A stretch of 64,000 nt of DNA from Scilla litardierei (GCA_030789695.1 CM061132.1:152900597-152964596); one strand, 5' to 3'; shown: positions 23,501 to 35,247, counted from the stretch's first letter. Made by a program: numbers and translations. The notes: generated from the sequence alone by a model not told the origin.

Positions 23501-23918
23501 AGGAGAGTTAGTATTTTTGAAGATTTCACCAACACGAGGGCTGATTCGTTTTGGAAGACGTGGAAAGCTAAGCCCAAGATATATTGGACCTTTTGAAGTT
23601 CTAGCTCGTGTTGGAGAAGTGGCTTATAGGATTGCCTTGCCAGCATCTCTTGAGGAAGTGCATAATGTGTTTCACATATCGCAACTCAGGAGGTGTGTTG
23701 GAAATCCTGATCATGTCGTCGACTTCTCTGAGATCGAAGTGCGACTAGACTTGACCTATGATCAGCAGCCTGTGGCCATTCTAGATCGAAGGCAAAAGAT
23801 ACTGAGGAAAAAGTCGATCAACCTAGTGAGGGTTATGTGGCACCGAGAGTCACCAGGAGAGTCTACCTGGGAACTCGAGGATGAGATGAGAGAGAAGTAC
23901 CCTCACTTGTTTGTCTGA
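20531..23918 (+). pseudogene. Chromovirus pol: protease, RT, RNase H, integrase, chromodomain (element B)
   Basis: Protease active site LFDSGASH near 20565. RT from about 21100 has [32 protein letters not shown] and the catalytic FIDDILVYS near 21525. RNase H follows ([12 protein letters not shown] near 21965, then [14 protein letters not shown]). Integrase has a core with MDFVSGLPRT and a DRD segment, and the chromodomain (ILDRRQKILRKK to WELEDEMREKYPHLF) ends at 23918. Frameshifts occur near 21571 (one base lost), 21735 (two gained) and 22010. Stops include 22485-22487, TAA 22727-22729, and TGA near 23117 and 23350. Pol would copy and integrate the element, with the chromodomain biasing target choice. 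It cannot now make an intact enzyme. Confidence 0.9.
22952..23021 (+). other. Intron-like gap in the integrase core (element B)
   Basis: The integrase frame reads HMEV and then degenerates at GTGAGATT (22952). After 70 T-rich bases ending GTGTGCAG (23021) it resumes exactly with the conserved EIVRLHGVP segment. Removal restores the domain in phase 0. Donor and acceptor both fit plant consensus. Confidence 0.65.
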
Positions 23919-23979
23919 TGTAATTTTGTTTTGTATGTATATGATGTATAGAAAGTTTTTCTTCCTTAATTTGAAATTC

Positions 23980-24010
23980 TGAGGGCGGAATTTATTTTAA
24001 GGGGGTAGGA
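23980..24010 (+). other. Polypurine tract of element B
   Basis: A purine-rich run with GAGGGCGGAA and AAGGGGGTAGGA lies directly before the TG of the 3' LTR, the expected site of plus-strand priming. Confidence 0.75.
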
Positions 24011-26781
24011 TGTAATGGCCCTAATTTCCATGTACGCGTACTTGTACGTATTTTGCCGTAAATACGTACGTATATTTTTTCGGGAGTATGCTTGTATTTT
24101 TTCCTTTAATTATTTGGTGTAGGAATTAATTTTAAAAGATTTTAAACTCATCAATTGAATTTAGTAAATAAGAGTATTTAGATGAATACTTGTATTTAGA
24201 GTGTATATGGTATTTCTTCATGTATTTCTATTCTCTTAAAAATACAAAATCTAAAATTTTTAACCATGACAACACAACAAATGAGGTGTCATCTTATGAG
24301 CTAAAAAGAGAACACATGGCTTAATCTTGACTAAGATGTGTGGATGAGAGCATTTTGGGGAATATAATTTTCAAGGAAAAAAACAAAAACCAAAAAGGAA
24401 AAAGAAAATCTTATTTTCACTCTCTCACTCTCACTCTTGCTCCTCCACCAGGCCGTGAGTTCTCCCCTCCCATTTCTCTCATTTTATTTCACCATTTCCT
24501 CCTCCCATCACCACCATTTGCTCTTCCCACTATACCACCAAAAGCCCTCTTGTTCCTCATCATTCTAAACACCATACTCATCCCAAAAGGCTCTCAAAAA
24601 TCCAAACTTGGAGGCCAACTAGGAGTTGAAGAAGGAAGCTAGGAGCTCTTTCATCAAGGAAATAAGAATGGCAAGAGAAATTTGGAGGACTTTGTAAGGT
24701 AGTAACTTCTACCATTTTAGTAGTACCTAGTTTTAGAAATTGGATTTTTGATTAAGTTAGCATGTTATGTGGATTTTTGTGTTGAAACTATGTTTGTATT
24801 TCATGATAGGAACCACACTTTAGAAATTTCAATGTGTTCTTCAGTGATTACTACAAAATTGGTGTCATGTCATTCCTTATGCATCAAGTTTAGTATGTTT
24901 TGTTCTCATTTTGGTTTAATGCTCAAAATTAATAATATTAAGCCATGTTGAAAAATTGATAGTATGGATTATGAGTAATTTTGTTGAAGAGTACTAGATT
25001 GTAGGTTGTTTATGTTTTGGAAGTTAGTATTCATGTCATTTTTATTAGGTGGTAGTTTGCATGTGATATGGTCTTAATTGTGTAAAGTAGGTTAATAGTA
25101 ATTAAATTTTTGTAGAATTAGAATTATATTGACATCTTGAAAATGAAGTAAACTTATTATTATGATAGTATAGTTAAGTTAATTATGACAACCAATAAGT
25201 TAGAAACTAGTTTAGTCAGGAAAACTAGTTGCTGGAAATTTTTTAGCAGCAGGACAATAACTTGTAAAAATCAGATAAAATAGTAAAAAAAATCAGAAAA
25301 ATACAATCGAGGATACTACGAAAAACTGCAAAAAATTTCCTACAACTTTGAAGAGGGGCCGAGAGCCAATTCTGACTGTAGACAGGGTAACAGAGCCATT
25401 CTTTCTGGACTGACAGTTTTTGGCAGATTCATATTGTAATTTTGCTTAGGAATTGTATGGTTGTATTTTTGTTAAGTTAGTTTTGATCATGTTAATTGTA
25501 CTTCATTATCATGCTCTTGAGTAATGTCTTAATGATGATGTTTAATATGTTATGATTCATGTGGATAAGAATGATGTTGATGATGAGAAATTGTCAAGCA
25601 TGAAATGAAGTGAAAACGGTTGTTGAAACCGCTAAAGAAATATTGTCAAAACAATGTTGTAATAATTTGAAAAATTGTGAGTGAGCAGAGAATTGACATC
25701 GGGAGTATTCGGTCCATTCTTGAAATGGGTGAGACTCCAGATGTGGGTTTGGGGGAAACGAGTAAACTTTAGGTGTTAAGGAGCGGACTGTAGTACTATT
25801 TTTCTCACTCATCACGTCACTCCCGTAAGGGGGAGTTGACTAGAGTTGGAGAGGTCGGTGGTGTGCTCGTGTCACACCATGTCTGGTAATTGATGGTTTT
25901 CTCTGTTTTCCACAGAAAAACCGAGATGAGTCTCGCTCTAGTGCCTTGCCCCGTTCGGGCACGGAGTTACAAGAGGCCCCTCCAGTGCTCGTGTCGCTGG
26001 AGTGGTACCACTTTTCACCCACCCTGGATGAAGTCCGCTTCCTTAGCAGTTTACGGTTTACCCGGGTTCCAAAAACAGAACAACATTTAATTTTAATTAA
26101 TTAAATTATTTATTTATTTCAGTTCTGTTTACTGTTGTTTACTTTCAGCACTTTTGCCCTGTCTTTAATTTCTGCATATTCTTGAGATTGATGTGACACT
26201 TGTAATCAGTTGGTTAGTTAGGAAGACCAGTTCTAATACTGGGTTCTACTAGGGTGTTAGGAGTTCATACTGTGTCACGTGTTGACGTGTCCCATCCCGT
26301 GGTTTTCAGGTGTGAGACCCGAGCAATCTTCGGGTGTTCCGGAGCCAGAGACCGGTGCCAGTACAGCAGAGGTTGAGCCTACGGGCGACCTTGTTCAGTT
26401 AGACTTCCCGGGGTTAGACTAGTGGGTGAGTTGTACCGGGTGTGTACTTTTAGTACTTTTTGGGTCGGGGGTTTCTTCTTTTGTTGTACCCACTTTTGTA
26501 CCCCCCTTTTTGTACAGCTGATGTATAAATATGGATTAGTATGACGTAATGTATTGTTCTGCGTCGTTGTATTTACTTTTTAGTACTGCGTTTTATTTCT
26601 GTTGGAGCACTTTCTTTTCTATGTATTATTCTAGTGTGTTGCAGTGGCCTGCTCATTGTTTAATATTAAACCACAAAAAATGCCTAGTAGTATTTTGATA
26701 AGAGGGCTCGAAGCCTGTGTCTGAATACTACAGCGGCCTCGTCAGCTACGCCTCCCGTACTTGGGAGAGCGGGGCGTGACA
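24011..26781 (+). repeat. 3' LTR of element B (2,771 bp)
   Basis: Begins TGTAATGGCCC and ends GGGCGTGACA, followed by the TSD TATAT. Near-identical to the 5' LTR except for scattered substitutions and lack of the 50-bp duplication. Confidence 0.93.
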
Positions 26782-26786
26782 TATAT

Positions 26787-26962
26787 GATGGTGGGTTGTA
26801 AGGGTGAGTCTGGTTTTGGCATTGAGTAAAGACATGCCTCTGCATCCCACATCTTATACAAAGCACTGCAACCTGTGGAGCGTGATCATAGCCTCTTGTC
26901 TGGACATCGCGTGAGAATAAATCATTGAAACTCTCCACAAATAATCCATCTGGCATCCACAT
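26787..26962 (-). pseudogene. Element E: N-terminal fragment with CCHC zinc knuckle
   Basis: The minus-strand frame carries CIRCGMQRHVFTQC, a C-x2-C-x4-H-x4-C knuckle, followed by a Pro/Tyr-rich stretch cut by element B at TATAT. The same frame resumes at 15347 beyond B, so the two pieces were one gene. The knuckle lies only about 350 bases from the PBS, so the usual N-terminal capsid region is missing or moved. Confidence 0.6.
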
Positions 26963-27146
26963 ATTCTCTAAACAACACCTGAAATGTCGAAGATGAAGCT
27001 AAGAAAAGCGCGTCTGTGGTTCAAGAGAATTGCAAACAAATGAATGCCGGTGGCAGGAAAAATTTCGTTTATTAAATTTTTATGAATTTTTGAATAAAAC
27101 GTAGTCAAGATAACCCTTATTTAACTAATATCAATCAAATCACGCC

Positions 27147-27164
27147 TTCCCAGCAACGGAGCCA
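27147..27164 (-). other. Primer binding site of element E
   Basis: The minus strand reads TGGCTCCGTTGCTGGGAA, three differences from the Athila-type PBS in element H. It is preceded by a T-rich spacer like those of A and H. Confidence 0.7.
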
Positions 27165-27171
27165 AAAAACT

Positions 27172-29890
27172 TATTGGAGCTTTAAATTTATAGGCGCAAA
27201 CACACAGTGTCTTCGTAGTGCTTTACAGGTCGTCCGCATGGAGGCAGATTGATCGAGTACTAGCTCGATAAAATGTTATAAACTAGCTACGTTAATCGAG
27301 AGAATGGAACATGGGTTACGGGGATAAACACAGAATATCTATGAAAAATACATAAACAATAACAATAACAAAGAGGATTAACAATCAAATGGGTGAAGAC
27401 ATGCCCAAACAACAATAACTAACAAAGATAATACTAATAACAATGAGAAAAAGAGGAATAGAGAGCTTATCTTCTTGATTCATAAGTCAGGTTGTCAATC
27501 CATTACAAAACAAGAGAGGAAGCCCCCAAAAATCTAATCTAACGTCCATCCTACTCCTAGAATTCAATAGAACAATATAAGAGGCTCAAAAAACAAGCCT
27601 AAAGCTCGGCTCCCCTCAAAAAGACGGTGCCCCTCTGTTTAAATGCGAACCCTAAAGTGAATCGGGTCGCAGCAAACCTGCATTCGACACGGCCGTTTGG
27701 ATAATCCAAACGGATGTGTCGTATCATGCCGCTGGCGCTGCTGAGTGCTGAGGCAGATGACACAGCCGTATGGATTGAGCCCATACGGCAGTGTGAATGT
27801 TTGGCGCTGCTGCCTCGAGGAAATATGAATAAGTGACATGGTCGTTGTTAGTGGTTATGCCCTAGGCAAATATTTGGATCTTTATGTTATGTCATTTTTC
27901 TTTTATAAAATGTTTCTCTTATTGTTATTTTTATATTGCTTGTATGTTTCCTATAATAATAATTGAATAACTATTTTATGTTATTCTAAGCATCCCTAGT
28001 CATTCATCGTTAAAGGTATAACGATGAATTAAGACTGGTATGAGTTTGCTTGATAATTATGAAGTAATTATATGTATGGTGATACAAATCAAACTTATAG
28101 GCACTTGTTGGAGAACATGTACTGTATAGACTCGTTATGAGATCATTGCATAAATCAGTGTCATAAATGATCTCATAATAGTTATGTCATAGAATCCTTA
28201 GACCTGGGATCATCACAGTTTCATACATAAGGAACATCATGTTTTGACATAACCAAACGTTATCTTTAATCATATAATCATAAAGGTTATGATTGAACAT
28301 GATGTGAATTATGCAGAGGAAAGTAAATGAACAAAATGAAATTTGTCCCTCTCTCATGAGAGATATATCTAATGGGCCCCTCAATAAGTAGGACTGAGAA
28401 ATGCATGGTCGTGCTCAAATGAATGTCATTTGATTTTATCGGTCTGCTTAGTAAGTGAGAAATTAAAGTTTGAACAATATAAGTATGACACTATCCATGA
28501 CTTATGTTCAAATCAGATATCGTGTGACAAAAGGATTATGACATGTTCTATTGATTAGGTTAATATCAAACTAACGATATTCATATTAATTAGGTAGTCA
28601 TAATATCTTGCTAGAGACCAATTATAACTTGTGAGCTTTTAACGGGATTAGGCACATTGCCAATTTGATATGAGCCTATTGGATCGCACACAAAGAGCGT
28701 AGTGGATATAATAGGGTTAAAATGTGATTTTGAATTTGATTTGAAATTTGTAATGAAGCAAAATATCTTAACTGTCAGATATTGTATCTCGTTAAGATAT
28801 TATCCCTAATATATCGCCACGTAACTAAAACGCGTTAAAGAGTTAACAAATAATATATCTTGTTAAGGTACTTCCTAAAGATATCGTTTCGTAACTTAAA
28901 TACGTTAAAGGGTTAATATAGGATTCTATATAAGAGATAAAGAGGATTTTCATTTTTTACGCATTCAATCGATCTCTCCCATTTTTGAGAAAAGTGACGA
29001 GCGAAAGAGAGAGAAACCCTAGTTGCAGAGAAGTAGCAAGCACCCTCGTAATTCCTGTTTGTGACGTTCGTGTGTGGATACTGATAGAGGGTGGTCGTTC
29101 GTAGAGCAGCACCAGAAGTTTGATACATTCGAACAGCAGTCCGATACATTCGAATCGTCAAAAGGTTAGCAATCTGATCAAATCTATTTGAAAACGTATG
29201 GATCTTGGTAGGTTTCTGTTATTCGACTGCGTATAAATCTGTGTATGCATGATAGAAACCCTAACAATCGTATGAATTCGCCGTGTAGCCTTGATGATCT
29301 GCTGCTGAAGAGAACGACACAGCCGTATGGAATGGGTCCATACGGACATGTAGGGCCTTGGCTACTACTGCTGAAGAGTGATACGGACACGGCTTCATCT
29401 CATACGACCGTGGGGCTTTGATATGCCCCAGAATCCCCAAACTCCACACTCCAAGCTCCAGAACAATCCCTCCATCCTTCTCCAAGCTCCATCTTCAATT
29501 CAAAACTCCCCAATTTAATATTCCTTAAAGCTTGAACCCAAGTGTCCCTCTTCTTCATCCTTGCATGCTCAAACTGAGTTCCTCCATACCCCAACTTCAA
29601 GTGCTCCAACTACACAACAAATTTACAGCTACATTCCACAAATTCCACCCAAATTCATATGCTCCAGCTCCACACTCATATGCTTCATAGCCATGCATCC
29701 ATAATCATGAAATCGAGCTCCAGGTGCCAAACTCAGCTCCAAAACTCTCCAAATTTACCTGAAATGCACCGGGAAGAGCAAAAGCGAAAAAAAGAAACAA
29801 AAGCGGTAAAAATGGCACGGAAAATGAGATGAAGAGGAATAAAACGTGAGTGAAAAGAACGTGGAAAACGAACATAAAAACAACAGATCA
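27172..29890 (-). repeat. 5' LTR of element E, interrupted by a copia-like solo LTR
   Basis: The LTR occupies 29890-29267 and 27845 to about 27172 on the minus strand. It begins TGATCTGTTG by analogy with element A; the exact start could be 29890 or 29885. U3 near 29770-29731 has the TTTCAGG...TTTGGAG motif shared with A, H and C. A cluster of CATACGG/CCGTATG and CACGGCCGT motifs (29410-29272 and 27845-27680) is followed by a TTTAAA box (27644-27637). The inner end near 27172 is approximate and its expected CA is not clear. Confidence 0.65.
27846..29266 (+). mobile_element. Solo LTR, probably Ty1/copia type (1,421 bp)
   Basis: Starts TGTTAGTGGTTATGCCC and ends AAACCCTAACA, with TG...CA ends and a near-perfect 5-bp duplication (GTCGT left, ATCGT right). 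TATATAAG at 28927-28934 gives plus orientation. No PBS or coding region follows. The TGTTAGTGGTTATGCCCTA start resembles plant copia LTRs, but the family is assigned only by recall of such termini. It interrupts the LTR of element E within a CACGGTCGTATG motif. Confidence 0.8.
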
Positions 29891-30405
29891 AAGAGATAAG
29901 TGAAATTTTCAAATGCTGTCAAATTAATATTCCTCTTCTTGATGCAATTAAACAAATACATGCTTCTGTTAAATTTGTAAAAGAGCTGTTGTACAGTTAA
30001 AACAAAATTAAATGTTAAGAAACAAGCTATTTTCACCGAGCAGGTTAGTTCCATTTTCCTACAAGACACGCCACCCAAATGTAAGAATCATGGAGCCCCT
30101 ACCATACATTGAACCATAAGCACCACAAAGATAGGGCATGCTCTCCTTGATTTATGGTCTAGCGTAAATATCTTGCCATACCCTGTGTTTATAAAATTGG
30201 GGCTTGTGGAATTAAAGAAGACACATGTTATTCTCCAGCTTGCCGATAGATCTGTGAAGATCCTTATGGGTTGTATTGAGGATGTACTTGTCCAAGTGGA
30301 CAAATTCTTTTATCCCATAGACTTCATAGTATTATATATTAAGGGGCCCCAATCTAGCAACCCCACCCACACTTTCTTAGGAAGATCTTTCTTAGCCACT
30401 TAGTC
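29891..30405 (+). pseudogene. Element F: Athila gag C-terminus and protease
   Basis: The plus strand starts inside gag (EIFKCCQINIPLLDAIKQ) at the edge of element E. It continues through a CTVKTKLNVKK segment into a protease whose active site reads LLDLWSSVN, so the usual Gly is Trp. LQLADRSVK, VQVDKFFYPIDFIV and FLGRSFLAT follow. Frames shift near 29985 and a stop follows FLAT. The N-terminal gag lies on the far side of E and the other nested insertions, off window. Confidence 0.75.
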
Positions 30406-30507
30406 ACCATTGGTGCATTGATTGATTATAGAAGTGGCAATTTGAAGATAACCTTTGGTAGCATGACATTGGATTTAAATATCTTTAATGCATGCAAGTT
30501 ACCAAAT

Positions 30508-30509
<2 letters not shown>

Positions 30510-30541
<32 letters not shown>
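30510..30541 (+). repeat. Poly-G run of 32 bases
   Basis: An uninterrupted G homopolymer inside the post-protease frame of element F. Flanking sequence resumes in the same element. It may be a true slippage expansion or an assembly artefact. Confidence 0.9.
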
Positions 30542-30542
<1 letters not shown>

Positions 30543-31251
30543 GATTGAGAAGGTATGCATGATGGGCCCTATTGTAGGAGCATTTAGGCATGTTTTTGAT
30601 CCTGAACCCACACATATTTTTAATTTTATTGATCACTATATTGACAATGTACATGACAGTTTTGACTGTGATTTGTGGACTGCTGTTGTTACTTATTCTA
30701 TGAACTTTATTTATAAACTCCATTTTGTGTAGGAGACTGGTGCAGAAGCTAGTGCTTCTTGGAGGCCTACATTTGAGCCATTGCTAATTGACCCACCATC
30801 TCATATGCCAAAGGAAGAAGAACTCACCGGACTTGAGCACCAAGATGACACTTATGATCCATTACAGGGAGATTCCCAAAACAACAGTCTCTTCTACTCC
30901 GAGTTTGAAAATTCCAATCTTTTTAAGTACTAAGACTTTCACTCTCATGACTCATTAATTCTTTTTGCTGCTTATTGGCAAGACAAATTCATCAAGGATG
31001 ACTTGCAATGCTAGGATGCCAGTAGAGTTCATTTATAGGAGGCATTGAGGGTGAAGTTCAAAGAAGGGGACATTAGCGCTGTGTTACTGATTTTGACTAC
31101 TGAGGGTCCAAGCATGTCACTGGATGATGAGAAGAAAGAGCTTATTGAGCAAATCCCTCCACCGAAGGACATCCATGTCATTCATTTGAAGGATAATGCC
31201 ACGATGCGTCTCTTCCATGTTACACCCTTATTAGTAGTGATATATAAATAA
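30542..31251 (+). pseudogene. Element F: post-protease C-terminal region replacing pol
   Basis: Plus-strand fragments after the poly-G read as an acidic protein with several stops. The last part, 31045-31251, contains KKELIEQIPPPKDIHVI. It resembles the C-termini of the element D protein (RKDMIEQLPPQLHIL) and element E (RKERIEQLPAPIKVL). No RT or integrase motif is found between protease and the 3' noncoding region. Function unknown. Confidence 0.6.
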
Positions 31252-32244
31252 ATTTTGTTTAAGTACTTTTGATTTTTGCATTGTTGAGTTTTGTTTATAG
31301 TACCATTCAAACATTGAAGACAATGTCTATTTTAAGTTGGAGTGGAGGTGGAGGGTATTAGGATTTTTGGTAATATTTTTCTTTTAGTTTTATATATGCA
31401 TAGTTTTACAAAAATTTCCAAAAACATACAAATTATTTCATTTTTTGCTTGCACATATATAAATAGAATAAATGAGAAAGTTATGTCTTTTCGTCAGAAC
31501 ACATTTGTGTATCCCTATGTAGTGAATATTCCATGGAACACCAATATTCTTGGAGTTCATCATAGATTGATTAAGAATGCTATACATATGCTTGGAACAA
31601 CAAATTGTCATATTTTTATGAACTTAGCATACGTATCCATGATTGTTGCCTTATGAAACCATTATCTTGTGTTATGCAAATTCTTGTCATGTACGAGTTT
31701 ATGAAGTGGCAATCATGTTGGCCAAATACATACACAAGCTTATCATTAGTGAATGATTGAGAATTCTACTCAAACATGTCTCTATAAAAGCAAAAAATGA
31801 TGATGAATAAAATTCACCGTTCTTCCAACTCTCATTGAGTAACTGGACCCTTGTGCCTCAAGAAGCATCGAGGATTCACATCGAAAAATGGAGAATAGAG
31901 GAGTGCATGATAAAAATGAGCTTAAACAATTCGAGTCGTTAAGTCCGAGGGGTTCTTCTTAGCCTAATACCCTAAGACCTTCTGGGTTGTAAGCTAATGA
32001 CATATAGCTCGCTAAATGAATCTATTTAAGTTCAAAAAAAGAAAAAGTGAGAGAATAGATATGAGAATAAGATTGAGCATGTAATGATTAGATTCAAGAT
32101 CATAAACTTGTGATGAGCTAAGTGTTGTGTTGGCCAAGAATCGGATGATTTAGCAACTTAAGATACTTGATTACCGACACACTTAGACAATTGCATGGCA
32201 TGAACTTGTATTATGCTAAATATGTGTGGATTGAGATAACATTG
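31252..32244 (+). other. 3' noncoding region of element F
   Basis: No gene is seen. A perfect 6-bp stem (ACATTG 31311-31316, loop AAGA, CAATGT 31321-31326) is followed by a purine tract (AGTTGGAGTGGAGGTGGAGGG), the same module as in element D. The rest is AT-rich Athila-type 3' sequence ending where a Tekay-like LTR begins. Confidence 0.6.
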
Positions 32245-33015
32245 TGTGATAACCTCTGTCAATATACGGGTATGTGTACGTATTTTTGGATGTATGCACA
32301 CGTATAAGTTTCTGGATATTTTTATGAATTTTTTTCCAATTTTTGAGACGAAAAAATTATTTTTAAATAATTTTTAAGCAATCATTGGATTTAAATAAAT
32401 GGAGTATTTGATGGAATACTGGTATTTGGGTAGCATGTACTATTTGGAGTGTATTGCTATTCTTTCTAAAAAATTAAATTTTTTGAAAATTGACATGAAG
32501 ACACCTAAGCACTAATGTGTCTTAACCCTATTAATCTCCACCTAACCCCTAGACATATGTCACTTAGAGGGAGAGAGATTACGGTGATGGGGATGTTAAG
32601 GAATTTAAAAGGAGAAAATTAAAGGGAAAATCAAAAAAGAAAAGAGAAAGAAAAAAGGGATTTTGCCCTTGCTCCTCTCCCCCCTTGGCCGTCCCCTTAC
32701 TCTCTCCTCCTCCCTTTGCTCCTCCCCTTCCACCACCCAATGCACCTCTATTAAAATTTCTACATACAATCTTTTACATACCACAAAATCTCCCATTCAC
32801 CAAGGCCAAATAATCACCATACTATATTTGAAGAAGAAGGAGCTTGAAGAGAAGAAGCTTAAGGTCTTCAAGGAGAAAAAGGGCCAAAGAATTGAAAGGA
32901 GTTATTTGAGGTAGGATTTCTAGCATCATAGATAGGATTTAGTTTTAGGATTTAGGTTAATAGGAGTTAAAATTACTTTAGTTAAGTTTTAAATTTTTGA
33001 GATTAGTGTATGTTA
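32245..33015 (+). repeat. 5' fragment of a Tekay-type LTR
   Basis: The sequence from TGTGATAACC onward parallels the LTR of element B in order: GTACGTATTTT early, GAGTATTTGATGGAATACTGGTATTTGG, a CT-rich leader (CTTGCTCCTCTCCCC), then a GAAGGAGCTTGAAG block and a TTAGTTTTAGG segment. It is more diverged than the two B LTRs are from each other. It ends near 33015, where GC-rich sequence of fragment K starts, so it is truncated. Confidence 0.65.
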
Positions 33016-33613
33016 ATTAGTACAGTTTCGGGGTGTTTTCTCACCGCTGAATTGTTGACCGGAGGGCTGGAGGTCAATATGATCAAAGGGGACATGTGGA
33101 ACCTCCGGGATCGGTTGAGGGCACGTTCACTCGGTGAGGGATGCGTGGATCCTTGCGTAGGCTTGTCGAAGGGTGGCCTCGGTGAAGTGACGACCTCTTT
33201 GTGGTGGGGGCGAGTGGGCTCGTGATTGAGGGCGCTCGGCTTCGGCTGGGAAGATGCTGAGGGGCAGCCTCGGTGTCACTGGATCTGCTCGACCTAATAG
33301 ATGAGAAAGCTCGTCAGGAGGTCGAACCTTGGTTCCAACCAAGTCCCCTCCGATGCCTAAGTCAGAACGGATCTGCAGGATGCTTGGTGGGATCGGTATG
33401 GCTCACGGGGAGGCCGATACGCGAGTCCTCGGGCCGAGCTGTAGAGAGGAAATGTAAGATGGAAGGTAAGTTCGTGTGGGTAGAATACCTCTGTGTTTCG
33501 GTATCCAGGGAGTGATCCATTCGTACGTTGTACCTCGAGTCCCTTTATAGGAGTCTTCCCACATCTGCACCTCCTCAGCGTCCCCCCATTTCCGTCCCCA
33601 TGACCCGTCTCTT
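33016..33613 (+). mobile_element. Fragment K (left part): LTR or leader of a PF04195-type element
   Basis: GC-rich sequence without a clear gene. It is directly continuous with 44070 onward once element H and one TSD copy (CTCTT, 33609-33613) are removed. I infer that it belongs to the same broken element as the 44708-45280 frame. Confidence 0.4.
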
Positions 33614-35241
33614 TGATGTGTCCATATTTTACATCATTTTCATATCATATTTCAATCGCATTGCATATCATCTCTGCGTCCAAATCCCACATTTTACTGT
33701 GATTTTGGTATTTCTGACGATATTTCGAGTTTCATAGTATATTTTGAGTTTTCAGGGATTTTGGAGCGATTTGGACCCCTGCCTGGGTATGGACACACCG
33801 ACTTGCTCATGAGCCTGTTGGCGGGGCTCTGGAGGAGTTCGCCGTGTTCTTGGAGCTGTTGGAGGAGAGAAGGAAGAGGAGAAAGAGAGAGAGAGAGAGC
33901 AAAGAGAGAGGCCATTGCTGCAGCATAGAGCTTTCCCAGAAAAAGCTCGGCCCAAGCAGCTTGCTGCTCGAGCTGAGCCGAGCCATATTAAAAATGCAGC
34001 ATATACGGGCTGACTCGGGCCGAGCAGCTCATCTGCTCGGTCGAGCAGCCGCAGATAGCACGCCCCGAATAGGCCCCCGAGCACACCCCGAACAGCCGAC
34101 CGAGTCATCCATTCTGAGATCGAGCAACATACGATGCGGGCCGAACCACTGGCCGAGCAGCTCCGACTCGGGCCGAGTCACCTACTCGACCGACACTTCC
34201 TGGGACATTTTTGGAAGATTTTTTGAACACGCGATGCGCACGATTTGGGGCAGCTGAAGTTCGCGACTGCGAGCTCAGCGTTGGGGGTTCATTCAGAGTT
34301 TGTTTTTTAGGATTTTTTGGAGAGCTTCGGGCGATCGTTTTTGTACGGTTTTTGGGATTAATTTCTGTAGTAGACTTCTGGATCTATTTTGAAGATTTGC
34401 GCCTTTTATTCCTCTTTGGATTCGTTCTTCGTTCGTTCTCGTTGTAAGTAATCTTTAGCCCTAATTTCTTTTATTGCAAAAATGTCTTCCTACGTGAAAT
34501 TGATATTTTTGTGCGCTCTGATCATCATGAGTGAGTAGATCTATTCTAGGGTTGATGGGTGAACCCTAGGATTTTAGGGAGAAAATGCAGATCTGGATCC
34601 CAATGTTGAATTGGGGATTTAGGGTTGTATTCCGGTAGATCCTACCGAATCCGTAGATAACCCGTACTGAGATCGTGCCCACAGTCTGTGGAATCGATGT
34701 GCTTAAGGGGTATCTAGGGATTCAAATAGAGAAATCGATGGATCCAATCAAGGCACGTGACCACGTCCGGCTCGTGCCTTGAAGGGATCCGTCGACGAAC
34801 TATAACGCTACGTTGACGGCTATTGCCATTGCGTCAACGAGAGCCACCGAAATACCCCGCAATTCTAACCCACGAGAGTGGTACGAATTAGGGGAACTAA
34901 TTTCCTAACCCCAATGCAATGAGGGGATCCTATCTAACATCAACCCCCAACGATCCTAGCGACGACCCCTAAAGTCCTAGTTCTTTTTATTATATTATAC
35001 AGCAACAACAATCAACCCAATTCATTCTCACTCCGATCGCTACATTACTTCTAGATTTAGAAATAGACTGAGATTACCACGTACACTATTACCGTCCCTG
35101 TGGGATTCGACTATCTTTTATACTATAACTCGACACTGTCCGCTTGCGGATTGAACCCGAAGTCGTAGCCTAGGAGCCTTATCACGCCTGGAGATCGTGA
35201 CACCGCCAGGTGGATCCTAGGTGTAGATTGCAGGCATGTCA
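33614..35241 (+). repeat. 5' LTR of element H (1,628 bp)
   Basis: Begins TGATGTGTCC and ends GGCATGTCA. It contains a TTTTCAGGGATTTTGGAGCG motif at about 33749-33768 and a cluster of CTCGGCCGAG-related palindromes at 33940-34195. Differs from the 3' LTR by scattered substitutions and small indels, including one 24-bp duplication of the AGGCCCCCGAGCACGCCCCG type present only in the 3' copy. Confidence 0.93.
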
Positions 35242-35247
35242 AGTTTT

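Larger units (their letters stand above)
15353..26781 (+). mobile_element. Element B: Tekay/Del-type chromovirus (11.4 kb, complete ends, decayed coding)
   Basis: Two LTRs (15353-18174 and 24011-26781) flank a gag-pol region. The element is bounded by the 5-bp TSD TATAT (15348-15352 and 26782-26786). Order: LTR, gag with CCHC knuckles, protease, RT, RNase H, integrase, chromodomain, polypurine tract, LTR. A C-terminal chromodomain of the ILDRR...WE type identifies a chromovirus, most like Tekay/Del. Coding is broken by stops and frameshifts and by an hAT insertion in gag. Two and perhaps three intron-like gaps occur. B sits inside the gag-like frame of element E. Confidence 0.92.

Noticed and set aside
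30426..30723. Proline-rich minus-strand frames opposite the poly-G
   Set aside because: The poly-Pro stretch is just the complement of the G run.
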